Positions 1-6,373 are shown, counted from the first letter of the stretch. The stretch: 7,774 bases of DNA from Candidatus Beckwithbacteria bacterium (GCA_030699295.1 JAUYJQ010000007.1:1-7774); one strand, 5' to 3'. A program made the numbers and translations. The notes: a model not told the origin generated them from the letters alone.

Positions 1-1016
1 AAGCGCCTGATGGCTTTATCGGTCATTTTCGGTTCGTACTGGAACATGTGCCAGCGCACCAACAGCCACAAAAGATCAGTCTCTTTCTTGGAAAACTTTA
101 AACGGTGAGCAATGGCTTTGCTCATGCGGGCGCCGACTACCTCGTGGTTATAAAAAGTCACCTCGGTATTTTTCCCGCCTAGTTGTTTCACCCGGGGTTT
201 GCCGATGTCATGGAGTAAAGTGGCTAAACGGACCATTGGCTGGGGCGAAGGGCAGGCGGCTAGGGCGTCCAGGCTGTGGTTCCAGACGTCTTTAGTGTGG
301 TGGCCGCTTTGAGTTACCCCGCGGGTGGCAACCAATTCCGGTAAAATGTGAGCCAGTAACCCGCCGTTAAACATGAGCATGATGCCTTCTTTGGAATAAG
401 CCGAGGCAACAATTTTTAACAGTTCGTCCCGGACCCTTTCTTGGGAAATTTGATTAATTAAAGTGCTGTTTTTGGCAATCGCCGCTAAGGTTTTGGTTTC
501 GATACTAAAGCCTAACTGGCTGGCAATCCGAATTGCCCGCATCATTCTTAAGGCGTCTTCCCCAAAACGTCGGTCCGGGTCACCGACGGCCCGGACGACC
601 TTAGCCTTTAAATCTTTTTGGCCGGCGTACGGATCAATCAATTCCCGGGAACGGGTCAAAGCCATGGCGTTGATGGTAAAATCCCGCCTTTTTAAATCCT
701 CTTTGATGGTTTTACCCCAGGCAATTTTATCCGGCCGACGCCGGTCAGAATAGCCTGATTCGGTTCTAAAAGTAGTGATTTCAAAGACTTTTTCGTCCAG
801 CTTAACTCCCACCGTACCGAAAGTATTATCATAATAATTATCGGCAAATAGTTTTTGAATTTGTTCTGGGGTGGCGTCGGTAGTAAAATCCCAGTCGGTT
901 ACCGGAGTTTTTGTCAGTAAGTCTCTGACTGCCCCGCCGACAACATAAACTTTAAATTCGGCCGCTTCCAAAACGGTCAAAACTTTCTTAATTAGCGGCG
1001 GTAGTTTAAACTGCAT
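1..1016 (-). CDS. cca: CCA tRNA nucleotidyltransferase / poly(A) polymerase family, HD domain; 3' end cut by window edge
   Basis: My reading of the minus strand gives 338 codons plus two bases from an ATG at 1016-1014, continuing past the left edge. Class II nucleotidyltransferase motifs appear in order: VVGGAVRDLL (residues 25-34), the metal-binding DWDF (D41, D43), RRDFTINAMAL (110-120), and RRFGEDALRMMRAIR (149-163), typical of the nucleotide-selection region. An HD phosphohydrolase domain follows, with H247, the H269-D270 pair in LLHDIGKP, and H291. The family adds or repairs the 3' CCA of tRNAs in the cytoplasm; some members are poly(A) polymerases, and sequence alone does not separate the two well. 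HD-containing CCA enzymes are known (E. coli type). The start is fixed by family alignment and by a promoter just upstream. No Shine-Dalgarno sequence is visible. It is divergent from recJ across 11 bp. Confidence 0.93.
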   Translation of the reverse strand, partial: MQFKLPPLIKKVLTVLEAAEFKVYVVGGAVRDLLTKTPVTDWDFTTDATPEQIQKLFADNYYDNTFGTVGVKLDEKVFEITTFRTESGYSDRRRPDKIAWGKTIKEDLKRRDFTINAMALTRSRELIDPYAGQKDLKAKVVRAVGDPDRRFGEDALRMMRAIRIASQLGFSIETKTLAAIAKNSTLINQISQERVRDELLKIVASAYSKEGIMLMFNGGLLAHILPELVATRGVTQSGHHTKDVWNHSLDALAACPSPQPMVRLATLLHDIGKPRVKQLGGKNTEVTFYNHEVVGARMSKAIAHRLKFSKKETDLLWLLVRWHMFQYEPKMTDKAIRR

Positions 1017-1024
1017 TTATTACT

Positions 1025-1053
1025 ATTATGACAGTAATTGACGTTTTACTCAA
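1025..1053 (-). promoter_or_regulatory. Predicted sigma70-type promoter of cca, leaderless geometry
   Basis: On the minus strand, TTGAGT (1053-1048) is followed after exactly 17 bp by CATAAT (1030-1025). TG lies at 1033-1032, giving an extended -10 (TGTCATAAT). Eight bases separate the hexamer from the cca ATG at 1016, so transcription should start at or one to two bases before the start codon. The hexamer contains the reverse complement of recJ's ATG (1028-1030), and the -35 lies inside recJ codons 7-9. Seen: motifs and spacing. Inferred: activity. Confidence 0.6.
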
Positions 1054-2623
1054 AAAGCGCGGTTTGACCTCACCGGCTGCGATTCTAGATTTTTTTTCAC
1101 CCGGCCGGCCGCAAACAATCAGCTTAGAAAAGGTGGGGATTAAGCCGGTGGCGGTCAAGCGGGCGGGCGTCTTAGTTAAACAGGCAGTCAAAGCCAAGCG
1201 CCCCATTTACGTATACGGCGACTACGATGCCGACGGCATTTCGGCCACCGCGGTTTTATGGGAAGCTTTGCATCAACTCAAAGCCAAGGTTTTGCCTTAT
1301 ATTGCCGGCCGCAACGAGCCGGTACGGGGTTTATCAGTCAAAGGCTTAAAAAAAATCGGCGGCAAACCGCTAGTTATTACCGTTGACAACGGCATTACTG
1401 CTTTTGCAGCGGCCGAATATGCCAGTAACCACGGCATTGATCTGATTATTACCGATCACCATCAGCCCAAGCAGGAAAACGGTCGGACAATTTGGCCTCC
1501 GGCAGCGGCGATCGTCCATACCGATCAGTTGGCTGGTGTCGGCGTGGCTTGGTTTTTCAGCCGGGAATTAAATCGTCAGGCGGCGTTAAAGTCATTAGAC
1601 TTAGCGGCCATCGGGACGATTGCCGATATGGTTCCGCTGTTATCGGCCAACAGGTCTTTGGTCAAATACGGTTTAGAGGCACTGCAAATTTCTCCCCGGT
1701 TAGGTATTAAGGCCTTATCCCAAACAGCCCAAATTGATCTTAGTAAAATTTCTCCTCAGCAGGTCAGTTTTACCCTGGCGCCGCGTTTAAACGCCATGGG
1801 TCGGTTAGCCGACAGCCTCGATGCTCTCCGGTTATTATGCACCACTGATTTAAAGCGGGCGCAGAGTTTGGCCACGACCTTAAACCAGGTTAATCAGTCA
1901 AGGCAGGATCAAACCAGTGCCATGTTTACCGATGCCCGGAAAAAAGCCGGCATCAATAAAAATTTAGTTTTTGTCCAAAGCAAAGACTATCATGAAGGCT
2001 TGGTTGGTTTAGTCGCCGGGCGCTTAGTTGAACAGTTTCACCGGCCGGCAGTGGTGATTGCTTTAGGGCCGCATCATGTTAAAGCCTCGATGCGTTCGCT
2101 CAAAACCTTTGATGCCATTAAAGCTATTCGGGATTTAGGCGACTTAGTTTTAGAGCGGGGTGGTCACCCGATGGCTGCCGGTTTTACTGCTGATGCCAAA
2201 AACCTGCCGAAAATAAAACTGAAACTGGAAACGGCTGCCGCTAAATTAACCGATAAAGATTTACTGCCGGAAAGCAGCTCCGACTGCGATTTGGCCCTAA
2301 AGCAAGTCGATTGGAATTTATACCGGCAGCTGCAGCGCTTTGCCCCGTTTGGTTTTGGTAACCCCACGCCTCTATTTCAGGCAAAAAAAGTTAGAGTTTT
2401 AAGTTTTTATCCGGTCGGTCAGGAAAATAAGCACCTCAAGTTAAAACTGCCCGGATTTGCCGGGATTGCTTTTGGTCAGGGTTATCTGGCTGAGAAACTT
2501 GAACCCGGCCAAGCGGTTGATATTATTTACTCCATCGAGCAAAATTCCTGGAACAATCATCAGTCTTTGGAATTAAAGATTAAAGAGATTAAGGCAGATA
2601 AAATCCAGCCCCACTCTTTTTAA
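1028..2623 (+). CDS. recJ: Single-stranded-DNA-specific 5'-3' exonuclease RecJ
   Basis: This 531-residue protein has the full RecJ plan. The DHH domain carries DYDADG (65-70, motif I), VDNG (119-122, motif II), DHH (143-145, motif III) and IADMVPL (198-204, motif IV), whose aspartates and histidines bind the catalytic metals. APRLNAMGRL (251-260) is the family's conserved linker-region motif. The DHHA1 domain has GLVGLVAGRLVEQFHRPAV (324-342), KASMRS and RGGHPMAAGF (377-386, the GGH motif). The C-terminal OB-like part contains FGFGNPTPLF (441-450). RecJ degrades 5'-ended single strands in recombination and mismatch or base-excision repair in the cytoplasm. The length is slightly below the roughly 550-580 of typical bacterial RecJ. 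The N-terminal LLKKRGL...LDFFSP matches the usual family start, supporting ATG 1028. No Shine-Dalgarno and no convincing -10 were found; TTTATT at 1016-1021 is the best placed but weak. An eight-T run lies at codons 21-23. The 3' end overlaps a minus-strand gene by 35 bp. Confidence 0.96.
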   Translation: MTVIDVLLKKRGLTSPAAILDFFSPGRPQTISLEKVGIKPVAVKRAGVLVKQAVKAKRPIYVYGDYDADGISATAVLWEALHQLKAKVLPYIAGRNEPVRGLSVKGLKKIGGKPLVITVDNGITAFAAAEYASNHGIDLIITDHHQPKQENGRTIWPPAAAIVHTDQLAGVGVAWFFSRELNRQAALKSLDLAAIGTIADMVPLLSANRSLVKYGLEALQISPRLGIKALSQTAQIDLSKISPQQVSFTLAPRLNAMGRLADSLDALRLLCTTDLKRAQSLATTLNQVNQSRQDQTSAMFTDARKKAGINKNLVFVQSKDYHEGLVGLVAGRLVEQFHRPAVVIALGPHHVKASMRSLKTFDAIKAIRDLGDLVLERGGHPMAAGFTADAKNLPKIKLKLETAAAKLTDKDLLPESSSDCDLALKQVDWNLYRQLQRFAPFGFGNPTPLFQAKKVRVLSFYPVGQENKHLKLKLPGFAGIAFGQGYLAEKLEPGQAVDIIYSIEQNSWNNHQSLELKIKEIKADKIQPHSF

Positions 2624-2924
2624 AGCTTACTTGATAGCCGATAATGGTATCTGCCTGATCCATAACTGGGATACATTGCTCAATTTGTTGCGGTGAAACT
2701 GTTCCTTGAACCAGCAAATCCGAGATTGAAGGAAATATGTCACCTTTTTGTTCCGCCAATTCTTTAACCTTAAATCGTTGGATGGGCTCCGAAACTAGAT
2801 TTACGAAAACATGGAGAGGGATTTTAGGTTCCAAGTTTTCATTGACTCTTTTCCAGCAACCAGTGACCCGTTTGGGTATCTGGTTGCATTTAACTGGTAA
2901 CAAACACTTTTCGCAATTAGGCAT
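2589..2924 (-). CDS. Small Cys-rich protein of unknown function, possible N-terminal zinc-binding knuckle
   Basis: I do not recognise this 111-residue protein. It begins MPNCEKCLLPVKC and has cysteines at 4, 7, 13 and 23 (C-x2-C-x5-C-x9-C), spacing that could bind one zinc. A fifth Cys is at 84. The rest is a mixed, soluble-looking sequence with no membrane segment, including PLHVFVNLVSEPIQRFKVKE (36-55) and a Gly-Phe-rich end. Support for it as a gene: it fills the only gap between recJ and aspS, its composition looks protein-like, and a TTGACA-17-TAAATT promoter lies directly upstream. ATG 2924 is the only standard start after an in-frame TGA 33 bp upstream. No Shine-Dalgarno is visible. 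The last 35 bp run antisense into recJ's 3' end. The alternative is a chance ORF; the overlapping plus-strand reading frame is a weaker candidate. Confidence 0.68.
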   Translation of the reverse strand: MPNCEKCLLPVKCNQIPKRVTGCWKRVNENLEPKIPLHVFVNLVSEPIQRFKVKELAEQKGDIFPSISDLLVQGTVSPQQIEQCIPVMDQADTIIGYQVSFKKSGAGFYLP

Positions 2925-2932
2925 TTCCAGGT

Positions 2933-2961
2933 AATTTAGCCAATCTGCAACTGGTTGTCAA
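2933..2961 (-). promoter_or_regulatory. Predicted promoter of the 111-aa gene, leaderless geometry
   Basis: On the minus strand a perfect TTGACA (2961-2956) is followed after 17 bp by TAAATT (2938-2933; four of six consensus bases). The ATG lies eight bases further at 2924. The predicted start of transcription is near 2926, leaving essentially no leader. The -35 box overlaps the opposing -35 box of aspS. Confidence 0.6.
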
Positions 2962-2983
2962 CACAAGTCTTTCTCGATACAAT
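2955..2983 (+). promoter_or_regulatory. Predicted promoter of aspS (and downstream carboxypeptidase), leaderless geometry
   Basis: TTGTCA (2955-2960, five of six consensus) is followed after 17 bp by TACAAT (2978-2983, five of six). Six bases then lead to the aspS ATG at 2990, so the first transcribed base should be the A of ATG. No Shine-Dalgarno lies between. The -35 box overlaps that of the opposing gene by five bases. Confidence 0.68.
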
Positions 2984-2989
2984 CAGATT

Positions 2990-4384
2990 ATGGAAAGAAC
3001 CTTAACCTTAGATACGCTTAAAGCAGTTGGCAAGACAGTCTTACTTAAGGGCTGGGTCAATTCAGTTAGAAGCCATGGCAAGATTGTTTTTTTTGACTTA
3101 CGGGATCGAAGCGGCCTAGTCCAGGTGGTCTTCCAAAACCCGAAAGATAACTTAAAACCAGAATCAGTGGTATACGTTACCGGCAAAGTTGTCAAACGGC
3201 CGGAAAAGCTGGCTAATCCGAAATTAAAGACCGGCAAAGTTGAAATTCAGGCAAGTAAAGTGGAAGTGGTTACCATCAGCCGGGAACTGCCGTTTCCTCT
3301 GGATACTGACGGCCACGATATCGACGAAGCAGTTAGATTAAAGTACCGCTATTTGGACTTACGCCGGCCACGCTTAAACCGGATTATCCGTACCCGAGCC
3401 AAATTGGTCAAGTTCATCCGCGACTATTTGACCCAAGAGGAGTTTGTGGAAATCGAAACGCCCATGTTGACCAAAACCACTCCCGAAGGCGCCCGGGATT
3501 TTCTGGTGCCTTCGCGGCTCCAGCCGGGCAAATTCTACGCTCTGCCGCAATCGCCCCAGCAGTACAAGCAATTATTGATGGTGGCTGGTTTTGAACGTTA
3601 CTTTCAGATTGCCAGGTGTTTTCGCGACGAAGACCCGCGCCATGACCGGGCTTACGGCGAGTTTACCCAATTGGACCTGGAAATGTCCTTTGTTACCCAA
3701 AACGACATTCTGGAGCTAATTGAAGCCATGTATACGGCCATGGTCAAAGAGGTTTTTCCCGATAAAACCATCAGCCAGTCACCTTGGCCGAGGCTGAGTC
3801 ATGAGCAAGCCGTTAAAAAATACGGTTCAGACAAGCCGGATTTAAGAAAAGATAACCAAGATCCCCATGAGCTGGCGTTTGCCTGGATTGTCGACTTTCC
3901 CTTATTTAATCAGCAGACTCAGGAGGATTTTTTCCACGGCGCCGGCAAAAATGCAAAATTGGCCCCGTCGCACCACATGTTTACCAGCCCCCATCCCGAC
4001 GACATTCCCTTGCTTGATAAAAACCCGCTCAAAGTCCGTGGTCTCCAGCACGATCTGGTTTTAAACGGTTATGAGGTCGGCGGCGGCTCGATCCGAATCC
4101 ATGATCCAAAGATCCAGCGGAAAGTATTTGAGCTGATTGGTTTTACCAAAGAGCAGGAAAAACAATTTGAGCATATGTTGACCGCCTTTACTTACGGCGT
4201 TCCGCCCCATGGCGGTATTGCCCCGGGAATTGATCGGTTATTGATGGTCTTGTTTAACGAACCGAATTTGCGGGAAGTGATTGCTTATCCGGCGGTCGCC
4301 TCCGGCCAGACTGCCGTGGTAGATGCGCCTAGCCAGGCTACGCCGGAACAGCTCAAAGAGCTCCACCTAAAACTGGTTAAATGA
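2990..4384 (+). CDS. aspS: Aspartate--tRNA ligase, bacterial type lacking the GAD insertion domain
   Basis: A class IIb synthetase of 464 residues that charges tRNA-Asp with aspartate using ATP in the cytoplasm. An N-terminal OB anticodon-binding domain (about 16-97; GWVNSVRSHGKIVFFDLRDR) is followed by RYLDLRR (120-126). The catalytic core has motif 1 FVEIETPML (152-160), the flipping loop TPEGARDFLVPSR (164-176), QSPQ (187-190), motif 2 FRDEDPRHDRAYGEFTQLD (211-229, R212), SIRIHDP (367-373) and motif 3 GIAPGIDRL (409-417, R416). These are bacterial-type signatures. Bacterial AspRS is usually about 590 residues because a GAD domain interrupts the core. Here YGSDKPDLR (278-286) passes within a dozen residues to FAWIVDFPLF (297-306), so that domain is absent. 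Anticodon-domain specificity residues look mixed: His29 and Lys73. ATG 2990 fits the family start and sits right behind a promoter. Its stop overlaps the next gene's ATG. An eight-T run is at 3087-3094. Confidence 0.96.
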   Translation: MERTLTLDTLKAVGKTVLLKGWVNSVRSHGKIVFFDLRDRSGLVQVVFQNPKDNLKPESVVYVTGKVVKRPEKLANPKLKTGKVEIQASKVEVVTISRELPFPLDTDGHDIDEAVRLKYRYLDLRRPRLNRIIRTRAKLVKFIRDYLTQEEFVEIETPMLTKTTPEGARDFLVPSRLQPGKFYALPQSPQQYKQLLMVAGFERYFQIARCFRDEDPRHDRAYGEFTQLDLEMSFVTQNDILELIEAMYTAMVKEVFPDKTISQSPWPRLSHEQAVKKYGSDKPDLRKDNQDPHELAFAWIVDFPLFNQQTQEDFFHGAGKNAKLAPSHHMFTSPHPDDIPLLDKNPLKVRGLQHDLVLNGYEVGGGSIRIHDPKIQRKVFELIGFTKEQEKQFEHMLTAFTYGVPPHGGIAPGIDRLLMVLFNEPNLREVIAYPAVASGQTAVVDAPSQATPEQLKELHLKLVK

Positions 4385-5334
4385 AGGTTTTTTTTGCTTG
4401 GATAAAATCGCAGCCGGGGATCAAGCTAAATTTGATTTTGATTTTCCTTGGTTTGGCTTTGCTGCCGGGGCGGAGTCACATTTATGACTTGGATTTGGGT
4501 GAGGCTAAGCCCCTGGTCCGTCCGGTGACTTGGCAATTACCCCTGCCGGTTGACGTGCCTGTCAATAGCGATGGCGTCAGAGCCCCTTTCTTATCAGCCC
4601 GCTCGGCCGTAGTCATTGATGTTGACTCGAAAACGATTGTCTATGCCAAAAACCCGGATTTTAAGCTCCTGCCGGCCTCGACCACCAAAATTATGACCGC
4701 CTTGATTGTTTTAGACACTTACCCTTTAGATAAAATCATTACCATTGATTCGGTTCACCAAACCGGTCAGGTGATGAAGCTCAAAAGCGGCGAGCGGATT
4801 AGCGTGGAAAACCTGCTTTATGGCTTACTGGTAGAGTCAGCTAACGATGCAGCCACAGTTTTGGCGCAGAACTATCCCGGCGGCGAAGATGCCTTTATCG
4901 AGGCGATGAATCAGAAAGTAAAAGACTTAGGCTTAAGCCACACCCAGTTTACTAACGCCTCGGGCCTGGATGCCTACGGCCACTATACCACCGCTCACGA
5001 TTTAGCCCTGATAGCGGCCAGCGCCATGGCCAACCCGGCTTTTAAAAAAGTTGTCGGCACCCTGGGGATCACTGTCTCTGACGTTGATAATACCGTGACT
5101 CATGACTTGGAAACCATCAACCAGCTTTTAGGTATTGTTCCCGGTTTGGCCGGTGTCAAAACCGGCTGGACCGAGTTAGCCGGTGAGTGTTTTGTAGCTT
5201 ACGTGGAGCGTAACGGGCGAAAAATAATTACTGTTGTTTTGGGCTCAAATGACCGTTTCGGTGAGACCGCCAGCCTGATTAATTGGGTGTATTCAAACCA
5301 CCGCTGGCAGGCGGTAACTCCAGCCATTCACTAG
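4381..5334 (+). CDS. D-alanyl-D-alanine carboxypeptidase family protein (penicillin-binding, PBP5/DacA-like catalytic domain)
   Basis: This 317-residue serine D,D-peptidase has all three active-site motifs: S100-T-T-K103 in PASTTKIMTAL (nucleophile and base), S153-A-N155, and K260-T-G262 in GVKTGWTELAGEC. Family members act outside the membrane, removing the terminal D-Ala from peptidoglycan pentapeptides to limit cross-linking. A hydrophobic stretch at about 16-29 after basic residues looks like a signal peptide or anchor; I see no clear AxA cleavage site. The protein ends about 55 residues after KTG, so the C-terminal beta domain and amphipathic anchor of E. coli PBP5 are missing; the N-terminal segment may hold it in the membrane instead. 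The start overlaps the aspS stop as ATGA with no Shine-Dalgarno, suggesting translational coupling and co-transcription. An eight-T run covers codons 3-5. The 3' end overlaps the convergent gene by 56 bp. DacA and DacF subtypes cannot be told apart here. Confidence 0.93.
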   Translation: MKVFFAWIKSQPGIKLNLILIFLGLALLPGRSHIYDLDLGEAKPLVRPVTWQLPLPVDVPVNSDGVRAPFLSARSAVVIDVDSKTIVYAKNPDFKLLPASTTKIMTALIVLDTYPLDKIITIDSVHQTGQVMKLKSGERISVENLLYGLLVESANDAATVLAQNYPGGEDAFIEAMNQKVKDLGLSHTQFTNASGLDAYGHYTTAHDLALIAASAMANPAFKKVVGTLGITVSDVDNTVTHDLETINQLLGIVPGLAGVKTGWTELAGECFVAYVERNGRKIITVVLGSNDRFGETASLINWVYSNHRWQAVTPAIH

Positions 5335-6364
5335 TAATCGCTTCGGCATAGCCGAAAAAGCCATTGTCGCCTTCAAAAACAATAATCGGCATCAAAAATC
5401 CCTGCGGGGTGGTGTTGTCGAAATATCCCAGGTAAATTCTCCTGATAGAAATGACATTTTCCGGATTGTTGCCGATCGAAGCAATGTAGCCCTGGCGGGT
5501 TTGGAGTTCCCGCCAAGCCTGGCTGGCCGTTTTGATCGGATAAGAGGCTGTTTCCTCGGTGTTAACCGGAAAGTAGTTGTACTCTGCCTGAACAATGCGC
5601 TTTTCGGCTTCGTCAGAACCGGAAAAAATCACTCTGACGACGCCTTTACTGGGTTCTTCAGTCAGGATCGGTAAATCATTAATATCCGGCCGGAACAGAT
5701 CGGCTTGGACAAAGTCCGCTTCAGACAAACTGACGGCTTTGGTGTACTGGCCGCTGGAAAAAGTTAAGTAAGTAATCTCAATTTTGCCCAGATCGAGTTC
5801 GTCATTGCCCAAGCCGATTTGCTTGAGCCAGTTTTTTACCTCGAGCTCAGTTTCTTCTTTGCCCGGTAAGCGTTTGTTGCTTAAAATGGTCGGGTCAGCC
5901 TGCCAATTTCTTTTTAAAATGAAACTGCCGCTGACAATATCCATTTCCAAGGTGCTGGGTAAAAACTCGCTGGATTCCCATTTATAACGTCGTTCGGTAA
6001 TTTCACTGGGCTGGTTTCTGAAGTTTAGTTTTCCGGCAGTGATCTTGGATTCGTCCAGAGCGGAAAAACTAGGTCTGATCTGGGGCATGAGTAAGACTTC
6101 AGCCCGGTCGCCCAAACTGGGAGTGCCGCCGGTGGGGGTTTCTAAGCGTAAAGTCAGTTCCGGGTGCAGTTTTTCCGGGAAGGCCATTTTGGGCAATTTG
6201 CCGAAAGCGACCGTCGGCGGCGGCGGCGGAGGAGGATTGACCACCCGGATATAAGTGTTATAGACAAACAAGCCGAATTTAAAAGTCAAAAAAATCGCCA
6301 CACCCAAGAGGCTGAATTTAATCAGTTTCCTCACACTCATGGCTGTTTCAGTCAACGTCGCCAT
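5279..6364 (-). CDS. Membrane-anchored protein of unknown function with polyproline linker
   Basis: I do not recognise the family. From ATG 6364 it encodes 361 residues: a short basic N-terminus (R12, K13, K16), one transmembrane helix (about 17-36), then VVNPPPPPPPTV with seven consecutive prolines (44-50). A long extracytoplasmic part of about 300 residues follows, alternating beta-like and charged stretches and ending near FEGDNGFFGYAEAITSEW (330-347). The segment around KTASQAWRELQTRQGYI (278-294) loosely recalls PepSY/YycI-like secreted domains; this is weak inference. Topology is probably N-in, C-out, with the proline run as spacer or stalk; seven prolines would normally need EF-P for translation. 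The open frame extends upstream to 6484, but those residues lie over gltX and upstream of the promoter, so 6364 is preferred; ATG 6340 (353 residues) is the other option. No Shine-Dalgarno is visible. Its position opposite a D,D-peptidase suggests, without proving, an envelope role. Confidence 0.85.
   Translation of the reverse strand: MATLTETAMSVRKLIKFSLLGVAIFLTFKFGLFVYNTYIRVVNPPPPPPPTVAFGKLPKMAFPEKLHPELTLRLETPTGGTPSLGDRAEVLLMPQIRPSFSALDESKITAGKLNFRNQPSEITERRYKWESSEFLPSTLEMDIVSGSFILKRNWQADPTILSNKRLPGKEETELEVKNWLKQIGLGNDELDLGKIEITYLTFSSGQYTKAVSLSEADFVQADLFRPDINDLPILTEEPSKGVVRVIFSGSDEAEKRIVQAEYNYFPVNTEETASYPIKTASQAWRELQTRQGYIASIGNNPENVISIRRIYLGYFDNTTPQGFLMPIIVFEGDNGFFGYAEAITSEWLELPPASGGLNTPN
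5342..5356. repeat. Perfect 6-bp inverted repeat (3-base loop) just after the carboxypeptidase stop
   Basis: TTCGGC-ATA-GCCGAA begins 7 bp after the stop at 5334. On the plus strand it is followed by AAAAAG rather than a T run, so it is not a classical intrinsic terminator. On the minus strand it lies in codons of the convergent gene (Gly-Tyr-Ala-Glu). It could be a 3' stabilising hairpin of the aspS-carboxypeptidase mRNA or a coding coincidence. Confidence 0.3.
6215..6235. repeat. Trinucleotide tract: five CGG then two AGG repeats, coding seven prolines on the minus strand
   Basis: The plus strand shows five CGG followed by two AGG units. Read on the minus strand they are CCT CCT followed by five CCG codons, forming the polyproline stalk of the membrane protein. 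The five identical CCG codons make the tract prone to in-frame length change by slippage, which would alter the number of prolines without breaking the gene. Confidence 0.85.
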
Positions 6365-6373
6365 CTTAATTTC

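Noticed and set aside
463..753. 96-codon plus-strand reading frame inside the cca region
   Set aside because: The minus strand here encodes unmistakable nucleotidyltransferase motifs; the plus frame is Ser/Arg/Ala-rich shadow sequence.
1016..1026. recJ promoter candidates TTTATT (1016-1021) and TACTAT (1021-1026)
   Set aside because: The first matches only four of six consensus bases and has no -35; the second would start transcription inside the coding region. Neither is good enough to list as a feature.
2737..2934. 65-codon plus-strand reading frame between recJ and aspS
   Set aside because: It is antisense to the 111-aa gene, has no promoter or ribosome site, and its composition (Trp/Thr/Ser-rich) looks like a shadow.
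5141..5165. 7-bp inverted repeat CCGGTTT / AAACCGG
   Set aside because: It falls in the codons for the conserved KTG motif region with an 11-base loop; protein constraint explains it.
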